From contig NC_011832.1 of NCBI RefSeq assembly GCF_000021965.1, positions 1,488,001-1,552,000 on the forward strand: 64,000 nucleotides of DNA. The letters are read 5' to 3'. Origin of the DNA: Methanosphaerula palustris E1-9c (GTDB lineage: Archaea > Halobacteriota > Methanomicrobia > Methanomicrobiales > Methanospirillaceae). The position numbers and the translations under genes were made by a program. Within the stretch, counting starts at the first letter, position 1. Each line of letters begins with the position of its first letter. Shown piece by piece: positions 8,909-18,153 of the stretch. Below the pieces are notes generated by a model. The model was not told the origin of the DNA and did no database searches. It saw only the letters and a list, made by a program, of their open reading frames with translations.

Positions 8909-9532
8909 ATGAAATTCTGCAAAACAAGGCATTTCAATATTGTAATGTTTTTGTTTTTTTTCCTGTTCGCCTCGTTATTTTTATTTGAATTTATCATGTT
9001 TACACAACCTTCCCTATGGCTCTATCTTCTCATTTTATCATTCATTGGAATCCTTGGGATTACAGGGTCGCTTTTTTACGAAAAGAGGAGATGGATGTAT
9101 GCCATCCCTTCAGTAATTGTTTTCCTATCGTTCATTATCAATTATATTATAATGGTTCAGAATTCGACATCCTCACGCCCATCGTCTGTTCCAGCGACAG
9201 TATCGGAAGTTTTATACTTGTCCCTTCCCATCGTGGTCACCATTCTGCATATTGGATTGTATGTCTCAGGTTTGAAGCATGCAAGAAGTCTTGCGTTATT
9301 GACGGGGGCACTGAGCATTTTCCCGATTTCATCCCTCTTTCAAGATCTCATAAGAATACAAAACTTGTTGCAGGGAATTCCTGTGCTAAGCTCAGAGGAT
9401 ATTGTTATATTTCTGTATATGCTCGTTACTATGCCGATTATTGGGGTTACGATTCTTTGGGAGGGGTACTCACTCTATCAAAAACGGATGATCGTTACCA
9501 CACTCTCGCCGGATTCGCGGAGTGACTGGTAA
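8909..9532 (+). CDS. polytopic membrane protein of unknown function
   Basis: The 207-residue protein has about six hydrophobic segments (around residues 9-30, 34-52, 62-85, 105-127, 131-150 and 160-182) joined by short basic loops, with a hydrophilic C-terminus. I recognise no family motif. AT-rich codons and the AT-rich upstream region differ from neighbouring genes and may indicate transfer. It converges on the BMP-type gene, 40 bases away. Confidence 0.65.
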   Translation: MKFCKTRHFNIVMFLFFFLFASLFLFEFIMFTQPSLWLYLLILSFIGILGITGSLFYEKRRWMYAIPSVIVFLSFIINYIIMVQNSTSSRPSSVPATVSEVLYLSLPIVVTILHIGLYVSGLKHARSLALLTGALSIFPISSLFQDLIRIQNLLQGIPVLSSEDIVIFLYMLVTMPIIGVTILWEGYSLYQKRMIVTTLSPDSRSDW

Positions 9533-9572
9533 ACATGTACGATAGAAAAAAAGGGGAATTCAGGGTTGGAAA

Positions 9573-10586
9573 TTATTTTTGAACCGATGAAGCACGGGAC
9601 AGAAGATACCGGGCTTCCCCTGCCTGGGCCTGCGGTTCCCATGCATTGACTGTTTCGTTATAGGATGTAAATTTCTGGTTGAACACCAGGCCGGTCACCC
9701 CTTCCCTGAGCCCGGCCACCTGTTCGCCACCGGTGAACGTCCCGTTGAGGTCCTGCATGATCCCGGTAGAAACGACCCGGTCCACCCGTTTGACTGCCGA
9801 CGCAAGCACGACGTTGGGGCCGAGCGGGGACTGGTCGGAATCGGTGCCGATGATATACTCCCCGGTTGCATTGTTTGCCACCGCAATCGCCCCGGTATTG
9901 GAGTACCCGGCACAGGTGTAGATCACGTCCGTTCCATTGCGGTACATCCCTTCAGCAATCCGGCCTGACTCTGCGGGATCGCTGAACCCGTCGATGGTGT
10001 ACTGGTGCACATAGGTATGATCGATGGGGATCGATGCGTTGACAGCATGGACGCCGGCCGTGTACCCCTGCAGGAACGTATCGAGCAGGTCCGACTGCAT
10101 CCCAAGGATGATCCCGACCCGCCCGGTCTTGGTTGCCGATGCTGCAAGGACGCCGGCCAGGTAACTGTCACCGTAGGAGGTGATATCATACGTCCTGAGT
10201 GTATCGGACCCGGTTCCCGACTGGTCGATGGCGAGGAACCGGATATCCGGGTGATCCTGTGCGAGCTGCCGGGTGTAGTTCGTATACTGGAACCCTATCG
10301 TTATGACGAGACCCGGTTTTTCCGATCCGCTGATGTTGTTGAGCAGCCCTGGCAGGGAATCACTCTCACGCGGCATGAACTCTTTTGTGGTAAAGGAGAT
10401 CGCTTTCTGGGCTGCCACGAGACCCTGATATGCACTGTCGGTGTACGAGAGGTCACCTTTCTCTGATGGGTACACGATATACACGCCCGGAACTGCAGGT
10501 TTATCCGGCAGGACACTTACTGCAACGATTGCTACAACAATGACTGCTGCAACCAGGATTCCGAAATAAAGGTATTTTTTATCCAT
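9573..10586 (-). CDS. BMP-family (PnrA-like) substrate-binding protein, membrane-anchored
   Basis: The protein has 337 residues from the ATG at 10586, which follows GGTGGAGAGATATC, a good ribosome site; longer starts are less likely. A single N-terminal membrane segment (about 5-25) without a lipobox anchors a periplasmic-type domain with the BMP features: GVYIVYPSEKGDLSYTDSAY, SYLAGVLAA and GIILGMQS, then GTDSDQSPLGPNVVLASAVK near the C-terminus. Family members bind nucleosides or similar ligands for ABC importers or act as receptors. No permease or ATPase gene is adjacent. It lies 32 bases downstream of the triple-Cache lipoprotein, so both are probably co-transcribed as extracellular ligand binders. 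Confidence 0.82.
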   Translation of the reverse strand: MDKKYLYFGILVAAVIVVAIVAVSVLPDKPAVPGVYIVYPSEKGDLSYTDSAYQGLVAAQKAISFTTKEFMPRESDSLPGLLNNISGSEKPGLVITIGFQYTNYTRQLAQDHPDIRFLAIDQSGTGSDTLRTYDITSYGDSYLAGVLAASATKTGRVGIILGMQSDLLDTFLQGYTAGVHAVNASIPIDHTYVHQYTIDGFSDPAESGRIAEGMYRNGTDVIYTCAGYSNTGAIAVANNATGEYIIGTDSDQSPLGPNVVLASAVKRVDRVVSTGIMQDLNGTFTGGEQVAGLREGVTGLVFNQKFTSYNETVNAWEPQAQAGEARYLLSRASSVQK

Positions 10587-10618
10587 GATATCTCTCCACC
10601 GTGATGATTGTCTGATCC

Positions 10619-11977
10619 TCATCCCCTCAGGTTGGCCGTGTTCGGCTCCAGGTACCGGCCGGCGCCGAGCATCCAGGTACCGTCGACATCGGTCACGTAA
10701 CTGATCTTGAGCTGGGTGGTGTTCGTCGCCGGGTTCACCGAGTAATACTCGACCATCCCGGTTCCATTGCGAGCGCTTGCGAACATGGTCTGCATATAGT
10801 ACGATCCGTCCAGGTCAGTGACATTGATCCGGTTCACGCCGACCTGGTCGGGGCGGGACGGCCATGCAAGGGCGGTTCCGTTGTAATCGTCGGCGAAGAT
10901 ATAGAGGCCGTCCTTGACGAAGGAGCCGTTCGGGTTGTTGAATTCGGCGAGTGCTTTTTCTTTACCGTTGGTCTTCGCGTAGGCCTTCGCATCCGTCACG
11001 AACTGCCGGAGTTCCTGATCGATCAGCAGATCTTCGCGGGTATAGATGCCGGCACCGATCCAGTAGGTATCGTCGACCGGACGCACATAACTGACTTTAT
11101 ACCTGACCGAGTAATTCTCAGCCGGGTTCGGGTACCGGTACAGGAGATAGCCGCCGCCGAGCTTGGCGAGCTGGACCTCGGTCTTGGTGTAATAAGTACC
11201 GGACGCGTCGGTGAGGTTGAGGAAATTGGTGCCGACAAGGTCCGGCTGGTGCAGCAGGGCGAGGGCGTTCCCCGAATAGTCGAGCGCGTAGATGTAGACA
11301 TCGCCGACTGCAAACGGACCGGTGGCGTTACTGAACGCAGCAAGAGCGGCAGTCTTTCCATGCTGCTGAGCATAGGTCGCAGCAGAATCCACAAAGTCCT
11401 TGATCTCCCGGGAGGTCGAGGGAGCATCTGGCGCTGATGCTTCGACCGGTTCTGCGGGGCCGTAATAGACGCCGGAGCCCAGCCACCAGTCGTCACTGAC
11501 TTTTGTCACGTACCCGAGTTTCTTCTCGACTGAGTTGTTGTGCAGCGGGTTGACGTAATAGAACCAGACGTACCCGGAGCCGTTTCGCGCTACATCCATA
11601 ACATTCCGGAAGTAGGGGTGGCCGTACGCGTCGGGTTCGTCGGCCCGGTTCACGCCGACCTTCTCTGGACTGTACGGGTGGGCGAGGGTGGTGCCGTTGA
11701 AGTCATAGGCATAGATGTAGAGTTCGCCCCGGACAAACGAACCGTTCTTGTTCGAAAATTCAGCGAGCGCTGCATCTTTGCCATAGGTCTTAGCGTAGGC
11801 GGCCGCTTCGTTGACGAAAGCGACCATCGTTTCATTCGTTGTAGTAGTGATGGTGGCTGCTTTCTCCTGGGTAACCGGAATTTTCGTGGATGATGATGAA
11901 GTCTGGGTACATCCGGAAGCGATGACCAGCAGGGCGAGAACGATAAAGAGGGATAGGGATGCACATCCCGGTTTCAT
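10619..11977 (-). CDS. lipoprotein with three tandem Cache domains
   Basis: From the ATG at 11977 the protein is about 452 residues. A signal peptide ends LVIASGC (lipobox Cys), followed by a Ser/Thr linker and three sCache_2-like domains of about 125 residues. Each starts with a helix such as AYAKTNGKEKALAEFNN, continues with a LYIYAYDFNGT-type strand and a VGVNR or VGTN turn, and ends in a WWLGSGVYYGP-type strand. There is no transmembrane helix after the lipid anchor and no signalling output, so it is an external ligand-binding protein. It is first in a likely operon with the BMP-type protein. A longer frame from 12031 adds 18 residues and spoils the signal peptide. Confidence 0.88.
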   Translation of the reverse strand: MKPGCASLSLFIVLALLVIASGCTQTSSSSTKIPVTQEKAATITTTTNETMVAFVNEAAAYAKTYGKDAALAEFSNKNGSFVRGELYIYAYDFNGTTLAHPYSPEKVGVNRADEPDAYGHPYFRNVMDVARNGSGYVWFYYVNPLHNNSVEKKLGYVTKVSDDWWLGSGVYYGPAEPVEASAPDAPSTSREIKDFVDSAATYAQQHGKTAALAAFSNATGPFAVGDVYIYALDYSGNALALLHQPDLVGTNFLNLTDASGTYYTKTEVQLAKLGGGYLLYRYPNPAENYSVRYKVSYVRPVDDTYWIGAGIYTREDLLIDQELRQFVTDAKAYAKTNGKEKALAEFNNPNGSFVKDGLYIFADDYNGTALAWPSRPDQVGVNRINVTDLDGSYYMQTMFASARNGTGMVEYYSVNPATNTTQLKISYVTDVDGTWMLGAGRYLEPNTANLRG

Positions 11978-12160
11978 GTATAGTGATGGTTCATGATTTT
12001 TATTAAAGTGGGATGATGTATTCCGGGACAATTTTCGAGAATGATTCCCATTTTTCGGTCATTTCGTATTCGAGCACCATTCACCACCAGTCCGGCTTTC
12101 GGCACAGTACCCCTTGGTGGATTCATCGACCCGCCAATGCCGTCTTCACGGCGTTATTCT

Positions 12161-13138
12161 CTATTCCAGTGATCCAAACCGTGTCTCGTATCCCCGGGCA
12201 ATGACCGAAGAACCAAGAAGCGGTGCAAAACCCGAAAGACTGCTCACAGTCAGCCGGGGCATCGGCAGATAACGGTCGGCATACTGCTCGATCAGGGGAA
12301 TGATCAGGTCCTGGTTGTTCAGAACAACAGAACCGTCAAAGACGATCGTATCCGGTTCATAGGCAACAATGAGATCTGAAATCCCCCGTCCATTCAGTCT
12401 CCCGAGTTCATGAATAAAACCGCATTTCTCAGAACCCTGTTCTTCTCGAATGGCGTCAAAGACATCCCGGGCAGAGTGTATCTGCTGATCCCCGGAATCC
12501 CATCCATTCTTCTTCAGCCATTCATGGTAGAAGCGGGGCAGGAACCGGCCGGATGCATATCCTTCCCAGTGTCCCTTTCTGCCGCACCCGCAGGTCAGGT
12601 TATAATCGCTGTCGACGAACAGATGACCGATCTCCCCGGCGTTTCCTGATCGACCGGTAAGTATTTTTCCGTTTGCAATGATCCCGGCACCGATGCCGGT
12701 CGACATGGTTACATAGACGAAATTCTTCGATCCCGTACCCTCGCCAAAACACGCCTCGCCCAGGAGACCTGCAAAGCAGTCGTTGATCAGCAGCACCGGG
12801 AGGTTGAACGCTGCACTGATCGGGTCCGACAGGGGAATGATATCGAGGGGGATGTTCGGGGGATGCACGATCGAGGTGTGGGTGCTGTCTATCGGTCCTG
12901 CCGACCCGATACCGATGCCTGCCGACATCCCGATCTCCTCGTCTGATGCCAGCGAATGAATTGTCCGGATGATGAGATCGGAGATGGTCTCCGCATCAGG
13001 CAGATCAGCAGGAAGTGTGGTCACTTTCAACCGTTCAATGCGCCCGGTTTCATTGACAAGCCCCACCCGAAGGTTGGTCGCTCCAAGGTCGACGGCAATG
13101 ACGGTATCAGTACGTCCGGTTCTGTCATCTGGTGTCAT
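12161..13138 (-). CDS. ROK-family sugar kinase (glucokinase-like)
   Basis: The protein has 325 residues. The N-terminal phosphate loop AVDLGATNLRVG, the catalytic region LLINDCFAGLLGEA and the second phosphate motif STGIGAGIIANG are all present. The ROK zinc segment reads GHLFVDSDYNLTCGCGRKGH; the canonical motif CxCGxxGCxE has His in place of its third Cys, followed by WEGYASG. ROK kinases phosphorylate glucose or related hexoses with ATP. No helix-turn-helix precedes the kinase, so it is an enzyme rather than a NagC-type repressor. The ATG at 13138 is preferred because it leaves only a short leader before the kinase fold. Confidence 0.87.
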   Translation of the reverse strand: MTPDDRTGRTDTVIAVDLGATNLRVGLVNETGRIERLKVTTLPADLPDAETISDLIIRTIHSLASDEEIGMSAGIGIGSAGPIDSTHTSIVHPPNIPLDIIPLSDPISAAFNLPVLLINDCFAGLLGEACFGEGTGSKNFVYVTMSTGIGAGIIANGKILTGRSGNAGEIGHLFVDSDYNLTCGCGRKGHWEGYASGRFLPRFYHEWLKKNGWDSGDQQIHSARDVFDAIREEQGSEKCGFIHELGRLNGRGISDLIVAYEPDTIVFDGSVVLNNQDLIIPLIEQYADRYLPMPRLTVSSLSGFAPLLGSSVIARGYETRFGSLE

Positions 13139-13335
13139 GTGAAGGTTCCCAGGATATCTCCCTAAATCGGTGATCAGAAACGTCACTGATCCGGGAAGGA
13201 TGCTGTGAAAGTAATTTTACCATTTGATTGAAGAAATGTTCGGGGAATAAAAATAGAACTTCCTGTACAGTGGTTTGCCGGACTGTGTCGAGATCGTGGA
13301 TCGGTACAAGGTGTGTTTCCCGGCGTAAAAAAAGG

Positions 13336-15402
13336 TTACCAGATGACCGGTCTCTGGCTTATGTTCCGATACAGGGCATCGCCCGGCTGGATCTCCGGGA
13401 ATGCCTCGTAGAATTCCGGAATATTGAACAGGACACCGTTAACCCGGTATTTACCCGTGGTATGGGGATCGGTATACACCAGGTTGCGCAACGTATCATC
13501 CCGGTACTGTGACCTCCAGATGCGTGAAGCCCCGATGAAGAACCTGCGGTCCTCAGTATGATTGGAAACCTCCTGGCCTAATGACAGGTTCTCTGTCCCC
13601 TTCCATGCATGATAGGCCAGGGTCAGACCCCCGAGATCAGCGATATTCTCCCCGAGGGTCAGGTTACCGTTATCATTGAGTCCAGGGAGGATTTCAAACC
13701 CGTTGTACTCGGTGACGAGCAGCGCTGTTCTATTGATGAAGTTCCTGGCATCCTCCTCCGTCCACCAGTCCTTGAGGCTCCCGCCCTTGTCGAACTGCCG
13801 GCCCATTTCGTCGAAGCCGTGTGTCATCTCGTGCCCGATCACCCAGCCAAGGGTAGCATAATTGAGCGTTTTGTCTGCATCCGGGTCGAAGAACGGTGGC
13901 TGGAGAATGGCAGCTGGAAATACCATCTCATTCCTGGTCGGATCATAAAAGGCGTTCACCGTCTGCGGAGATGCAAACCAGATGTTCCGGTCCAACGGCC
14001 TGCCAATCTTATCCAGTCCGTTCTGTCCGTGAATAAATGAGTACGCTGAAACGGAACGGACATTATTGACATACGAGTCGGAGAGGTTCAACCCGGAATA
14101 ATCCATCCACTGGTCAGGATACGCGATCTTCTCCCCCATGGCAGCAAGTTTCTCTCGAGCCGCCTCTTTCGTGGTGGTGCTCATCCAGCTCAGGTTCGAG
14201 ATCCGTTCGTCGAAGGTCTGTCGGATAGAGCGGAACATCTCCGATACCATTCCGCGGGTCCGGGGGTCGACATAGTCGGCAACATAGGCCCTGCCCACGA
14301 GATCGCCCAGGAGATCGTTCTCTGTCGTTACGACACGTTTCCACCGGGGTTGCATCTCCTTCACGCTGTTGAGCGTCGTGCTGTAGAAGGCGAAATGCTC
14401 CTCTTCGAACGATGAACTGAGATAGGGGGATTCTGCATCGATCAGGTGGTACCGCAGGTAGACTTTCCAGTCATTGAGTGAAGCCGTTCCAAGCTGAGTG
14501 TTGAGTTCCTTCACATACGACGGCTGGTGAACATTTACCTGACTGACTGGCCCGGATCCCGGGATGGCACAGAGCGTTTCCCAACCAATCGCAGGATACT
14601 GCTCTTCCAGGGTGGAGACTGAATAGAGGTTGGTGGTCTTCTCTGGGTCCTGGTTCTCCTCTGAACTGAACTGGGCCTGAGCGAGGGTCTTTTCCATGGT
14701 ATAGACGGTTTCGGCGTCAGCTGCAGCCTGCCCGGCCGGCTCTCCCATCAGCAGGAATACCCGGGTGATGTGACTTTTGTAGGCTTCCTGAATCTCCAGG
14801 CTTTTATTGTCGGTTCTCAGGTAATAGTCCCGGTCCGTCAATCCCAGCCCGCCCTGTTCGAGGTATGCAACCATCTCGCTGCTGTTCCGGGGATTGGCCT
14901 CTGCGTGATAGGAGTACACCGGGTCGAACCCCTGCTGCAGGAGAAGGATCGTGGTAGTGGTCAGATCGGTACGGGAATTGATCGCGTCGATCGTCGTGAG
15001 AACATCAGACAGCGGAAGGAGTCCTTCCCGGTCGATCGTCCCGTTATCCATTCCCGACCGGTAAAATTGTCCGATCAGGGTGATATTCCGATCTGCACTC
15101 CCTGGCGAGGTGTTTGATGCGTTAATCAGGAGAGCATGAAGATCATCGTCTACCTTGTCCCGGAGTTCGGAGAATGTTGAGATACTCCCTTTATCGGCTG
15201 GAATGGGGTGCTCTGCGATCCATGCATCATTCACATAGGAAAAGAAATCGTCCCCCGGACGGACGGACAGGTTGAGGGAAGATCCGTTATCTGGAACCTG
15301 CGTGGTGGTACCCGACAGTTTTGTTCCGGTTCCAACCGGACTGGAACATCCGGCAGATACGAGACATACGATCACGATCAGAATCACTACCACAGATTTC
15401 AC
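13336..15402 (-). CDS. M13-family zinc metallopeptidase lipoprotein (neprilysin/PepO-like)
   Basis: The protein has 688 residues, the usual M13 length. A signal peptide ends LVSAGC, so it is a lipoprotein outside the cell. The N-terminal PGDDFFSYVNDAW begins the M13 domain. The active site is complete: NAFY (483-486), the zinc-binding HEMTH (524-528) and ENIAD (585-589) with the third ligand Glu. The C-terminus ends RPVIW, where the family usually has CxVW. These enzymes cut peptides of limited size. M13 is mainly bacterial and eukaryotic, so acquisition by transfer is plausible. It is preceded by a TATA-like AT-rich stretch near 15415-15430. Confidence 0.93.
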   Translation of the reverse strand: MKSVVVILIVIVCLVSAGCSSPVGTGTKLSGTTTQVPDNGSSLNLSVRPGDDFFSYVNDAWIAEHPIPADKGSISTFSELRDKVDDDLHALLINASNTSPGSADRNITLIGQFYRSGMDNGTIDREGLLPLSDVLTTIDAINSRTDLTTTTILLLQQGFDPVYSYHAEANPRNSSEMVAYLEQGGLGLTDRDYYLRTDNKSLEIQEAYKSHITRVFLLMGEPAGQAAADAETVYTMEKTLAQAQFSSEENQDPEKTTNLYSVSTLEEQYPAIGWETLCAIPGSGPVSQVNVHQPSYVKELNTQLGTASLNDWKVYLRYHLIDAESPYLSSSFEEEHFAFYSTTLNSVKEMQPRWKRVVTTENDLLGDLVGRAYVADYVDPRTRGMVSEMFRSIRQTFDERISNLSWMSTTTKEAAREKLAAMGEKIAYPDQWMDYSGLNLSDSYVNNVRSVSAYSFIHGQNGLDKIGRPLDRNIWFASPQTVNAFYDPTRNEMVFPAAILQPPFFDPDADKTLNYATLGWVIGHEMTHGFDEMGRQFDKGGSLKDWWTEEDARNFINRTALLVTEYNGFEILPGLNDNGNLTLGENIADLGGLTLAYHAWKGTENLSLGQEVSNHTEDRRFFIGASRIWRSQYRDDTLRNLVYTDPHTTGKYRVNGVLFNIPEFYEAFPEIQPGDALYRNISQRPVIW

Positions 15403-15974
15403 AAAGAATACATCTTTTTTTTATATAGAATAATGGTTTGGCTGATAATGTGATCGGCATGGAACATAACTCTGGAAGAGGACACCATCAGGGCCTTTGA
15501 GGGTTTCGTACTGATTTTTCTGCTCAGGTCAGATATCTGTCGCCGTCGACGGCGACATGAATCGATGCAGGACTTCGCCGGCAACCAGGCTGGGACTGAT
15601 CCTCATTCGCCTGATGGGCAAAGAGATCGCCACGCTGTCATGCAGGCGGTTGACTCCGGGGCCGGCTGGACCCCGGAGTTCTGCAGGGGCGCAACGACGA
15701 CACCGGTGGAATCGTATCATAATTCTTCTTGGTAGTACCATTCCACAAGTCTACGCTGGCATCGATGCCCTGAAGGCCGGGAAGAGCCACCCCTGGGAGA
15801 CCGTTCAAACAGAACACCCTCGCGGACCATGGTGTGATCCTCACGCGGTTCCTGCTCTGGACGATCGACAATGGATATAGCACAATTCCAGATTCCGAAA
15901 CCTTTATCCCTCATCTCGCCAAGAATTGACCAGTCAGTCTAGACCAATGAGTCTACTACACTGGAGCAGACAGC
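15403..15974. other. intergenic region with candidate operator, no gene seen
   Basis: Several short overlapping frames (15557-15880 plus, 15638-15914 minus) have no family resemblance and contradict one another. The only structure noticed is the tandem repeat at 15928-15955 just before the aldo/keto reductase gene. Confidence 0.5.
15928..15955 (+). promoter_or_regulatory. tandem 14-bp direct repeat upstream of the aldo/keto reductase
   Basis: Two abutting copies, GACCAGTCAGTCTA and GACCAATGAGTCTA, differ at two positions and end 19 bases before the ATG at 15975. Such a position would let a bound protein block or recruit transcription. The TetR encoded 1.6 kb downstream is one candidate binder, which is only a guess. 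Confidence 0.45.
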
Positions 15975-17174
15975 ATGCAATATCGTCTCGTACCAAAAAA
16001 CGGCGACACGTTATCCGCACTCGGCTTTGGCGCGATGCGTCTGCCGTCTAAGCGGATGGGCATCGATGAAGAGCGGGCAACCCAGCAGATCCGCAGCGCG
16101 ATCGACAGCGGCGTCAACTACATCGACACCGCAGTCCCCTACCACAGCGGCGAGAGCGAACGGTTCCTCGGCCGGGCACTCAAGGATGGATATCGGGAGA
16201 AAGTGAAACTCGCGACAAAACTTCCGCCATGGGGTGTGAAGACCCGCGAGGACATGGACCGGATCCTCGACATCCAACTAAAGAAACTCCAGACCGATCA
16301 CATCGACTACTACCTTCTCCACTCGCTCGATGCCAACCACTGGAAGAAGATGCACGGGCTCGGCGTACTCGAATTCCTCGACGCGGCAAAAGCCTCCGGG
16401 AAAATCATCAACGCCGGCTTCTCCTTCCATGGCGACCGCAAAACGTTCAAAGAGATCATCGACGCGTATGACTGGATCTTCTGCCAGATCCAGTATAACT
16501 TCCTTGACGAGATGAACCAGGCCGGGACCGAGGGACTCCAGTATGCCGCCTCGAAGAATATCGCCGTCATGGTTATGGAACCGCTGCGGGGCGGGATGCT
16601 CGCCGGGAAACTCCCAAAGGATGTTGAGGAGATCTACGACCGTGCAAAAACAAAACGGTCAGCAGCTGAATGGGCGCTTCGGTGGGTCTGGAACCACCCG
16701 GAGGTAACGGTCGTCCTCTCCGGGATGAACGACGAGAAGCATATCGCGGAAAACATCAAAGCCTGTGAGACCGCCCTGCCCGGATCGATGAGCACCGGTG
16801 AGCTTGCAACCGTGAAAGCAGTCGCAGCGGTGTACAACCGATTGATCAAGGTCGGCTGCACTGGGTGCGCCTATTGCATGCCCTGCCCGTTCGGCGTCAA
16901 CATCCCGCAGAATTTCTTCATCTACAACAGTTACCACATGGGCGGAAGCCGGCTCTTCACCCGGGGAATGTACGGAATCTCCCTGATGGGAGCAATGGGG
17001 ACAAAAGCCGATGCCTCGCTCTGCCAGAACTGTGGCAAATGTGCAAAGGCCTGCCCGCAGAAGATCGCGATCCCGGAAGAACTGAGAAAAGTCCGGGGCA
17101 CCCTCGGCGGACTTCGGACGAAACTCATGATCCCGCTCGTGAAGATGATCTTCTCGGCTGAGATCAAGGAATGA
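15975..17174 (+). CDS. aldo/keto reductase with C-terminal 4Fe-4S ferredoxin domain
   Basis: The protein has 399 residues. The AKR barrel (about 1-285) shows the catalytic tetrad: D51 and Y56 in YIDTAVPYHSGESE, K82 in LATKLP and H116 in YYLLHSLD. Residues about 290-385 add two cysteine clusters, CTGCAYCMPCPFG and CQNCGKCAKACP, as in the MocA-like AKR-ferredoxin proteins common in anaerobes. Such enzymes reduce carbonyl substrates; the substrate is not known. A candidate operator lies immediately upstream. The tetR-ABC operon downstream is on the same strand, 367 bases away. Confidence 0.92.
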   Translation: MQYRLVPKNGDTLSALGFGAMRLPSKRMGIDEERATQQIRSAIDSGVNYIDTAVPYHSGESERFLGRALKDGYREKVKLATKLPPWGVKTREDMDRILDIQLKKLQTDHIDYYLLHSLDANHWKKMHGLGVLEFLDAAKASGKIINAGFSFHGDRKTFKEIIDAYDWIFCQIQYNFLDEMNQAGTEGLQYAASKNIAVMVMEPLRGGMLAGKLPKDVEEIYDRAKTKRSAAEWALRWVWNHPEVTVVLSGMNDEKHIAENIKACETALPGSMSTGELATVKAVAAVYNRLIKVGCTGCAYCMPCPFGVNIPQNFFIYNSYHMGGSRLFTRGMYGISLMGAMGTKADASLCQNCGKCAKACPQKIAIPEELRKVRGTLGGLRTKLMIPLVKMIFSAEIKE

Positions 17175-17541
17175 TTTCCCTCGCGTCTCGACTCATTCGA
17201 AAATCCGGGAAAATCAGAATTGCGAGGCTTGGCAAATTTCTAAAAAAAATAGATGGAGATTACCTGTCACACCACAGAGTCGCAATCTCTCTGATTTTTG
17301 CGATAGGGACCGCCTCAGGAGATCTCCAGGACACGACGGGTAAGGAGATTTCACAATCTTCAATCGGATCCGCCGTGAGAGGTGGCGTCTATCGTTATCG
17401 GAAATATGGAGGGCATCGGCCCCTATCAGCGTACCTGAATAGAAAATTTTCGTATGAGAGAGATCGACCCTCGCACTATCAGAAGGAAACCAGAAGATCA
17501 GAAGAGAGAATCAATTTTTTTTATAAACGAAGGAGAATCTA
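17175..17541. other. intergenic region, no convincing gene
   Basis: A 123-codon open frame (17171-17542) has no start signal and a basic, low-complexity composition that looks non-coding. The segment ends in T-rich sequence and AAGGAG, the ribosome site for the tetR gene at 17542. Confidence 0.5.
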
Positions 17542-18153
17542 ATGGAAAAATCTGAGAAAAAATCAGCCAGAACCCTGAACCCTGAGAAGATCTCAGCCAA
17601 CCGGGAGAAGATCCTCACTACAGCACTCACCCTCTTCACGAGCCGAGGGTTCTCCGGCACTCCGACATCGCTCATCTCCAAAGAGGCCGGCGTCTCGACC
17701 GGCACGCTCTTCTTCTATTTCAAGACAAAAGAGGAGCTCATCGACACGCTCTACCGCCGAATAAAGGAAGAAGCCGCGAAAGAGATGTGCAGAGGCATGG
17801 ACAAACAGAAAACCACGAAGGCAAAGATCTGGCTTCTCGGCACCAACGTGGTGGAATGGAGCATCAGAAATCACGCAAAACTGAAATTCATGGAGCAGTT
17901 TGCCCACTCGCCGTTTGTCTCCACGAGCGCCCATGAGGAAGGTATGTCCAACTTCCTCTTCCTCTCGGATCTCATGAAAGACGGTATCCGGGAAGGAGCG
18001 ATCCGGAATATCGATCCGACCCTTCTCCTCTCCATACTGGCCTCGGCCCTCACCGGACTGGTCGCACGGGCTTCGGAGATCGAAGACCCGGACGAGCGCG
18101 AGAAGATCGTACAGGATGGACTGGATTTTATCTGGAACGGGATGAAAACATGA
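17542..18153 (+). CDS. TetR/AcrR-family transcriptional regulator
   Basis: The protein has 203 residues. The N-terminal DNA-binding domain (about 18-65) reads NREKILTTALTLFTSRGFSG, then ISKEAGVSTGTLFFYFKTKE, the TetR helix-turn-helix with its typical FYFKTKEEL end. The C-terminal two thirds is the all-helical ligand-binding and dimer domain. AAGGAG precedes the ATG. The stop overlaps the start of the ABC ATPase gene by four bases, so it is first in a three-gene exporter operon that it probably represses. Confidence 0.92.
   Translation: MEKSEKKSARTLNPEKISANREKILTTALTLFTSRGFSGTPTSLISKEAGVSTGTLFFYFKTKEELIDTLYRRIKEEAAKEMCRGMDKQKTTKAKIWLLGTNVVEWSIRNHAKLKFMEQFAHSPFVSTSAHEEGMSNFLFLSDLMKDGIREGAIRNIDPTLLLSILASALTGLVARASEIEDPDEREKIVQDGLDFIWNGMKT

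Noticed and set aside
17171-17542. 123-codon ORF before tetR
   Set aside because: No start signal, no domain, and composition like non-coding sequence.
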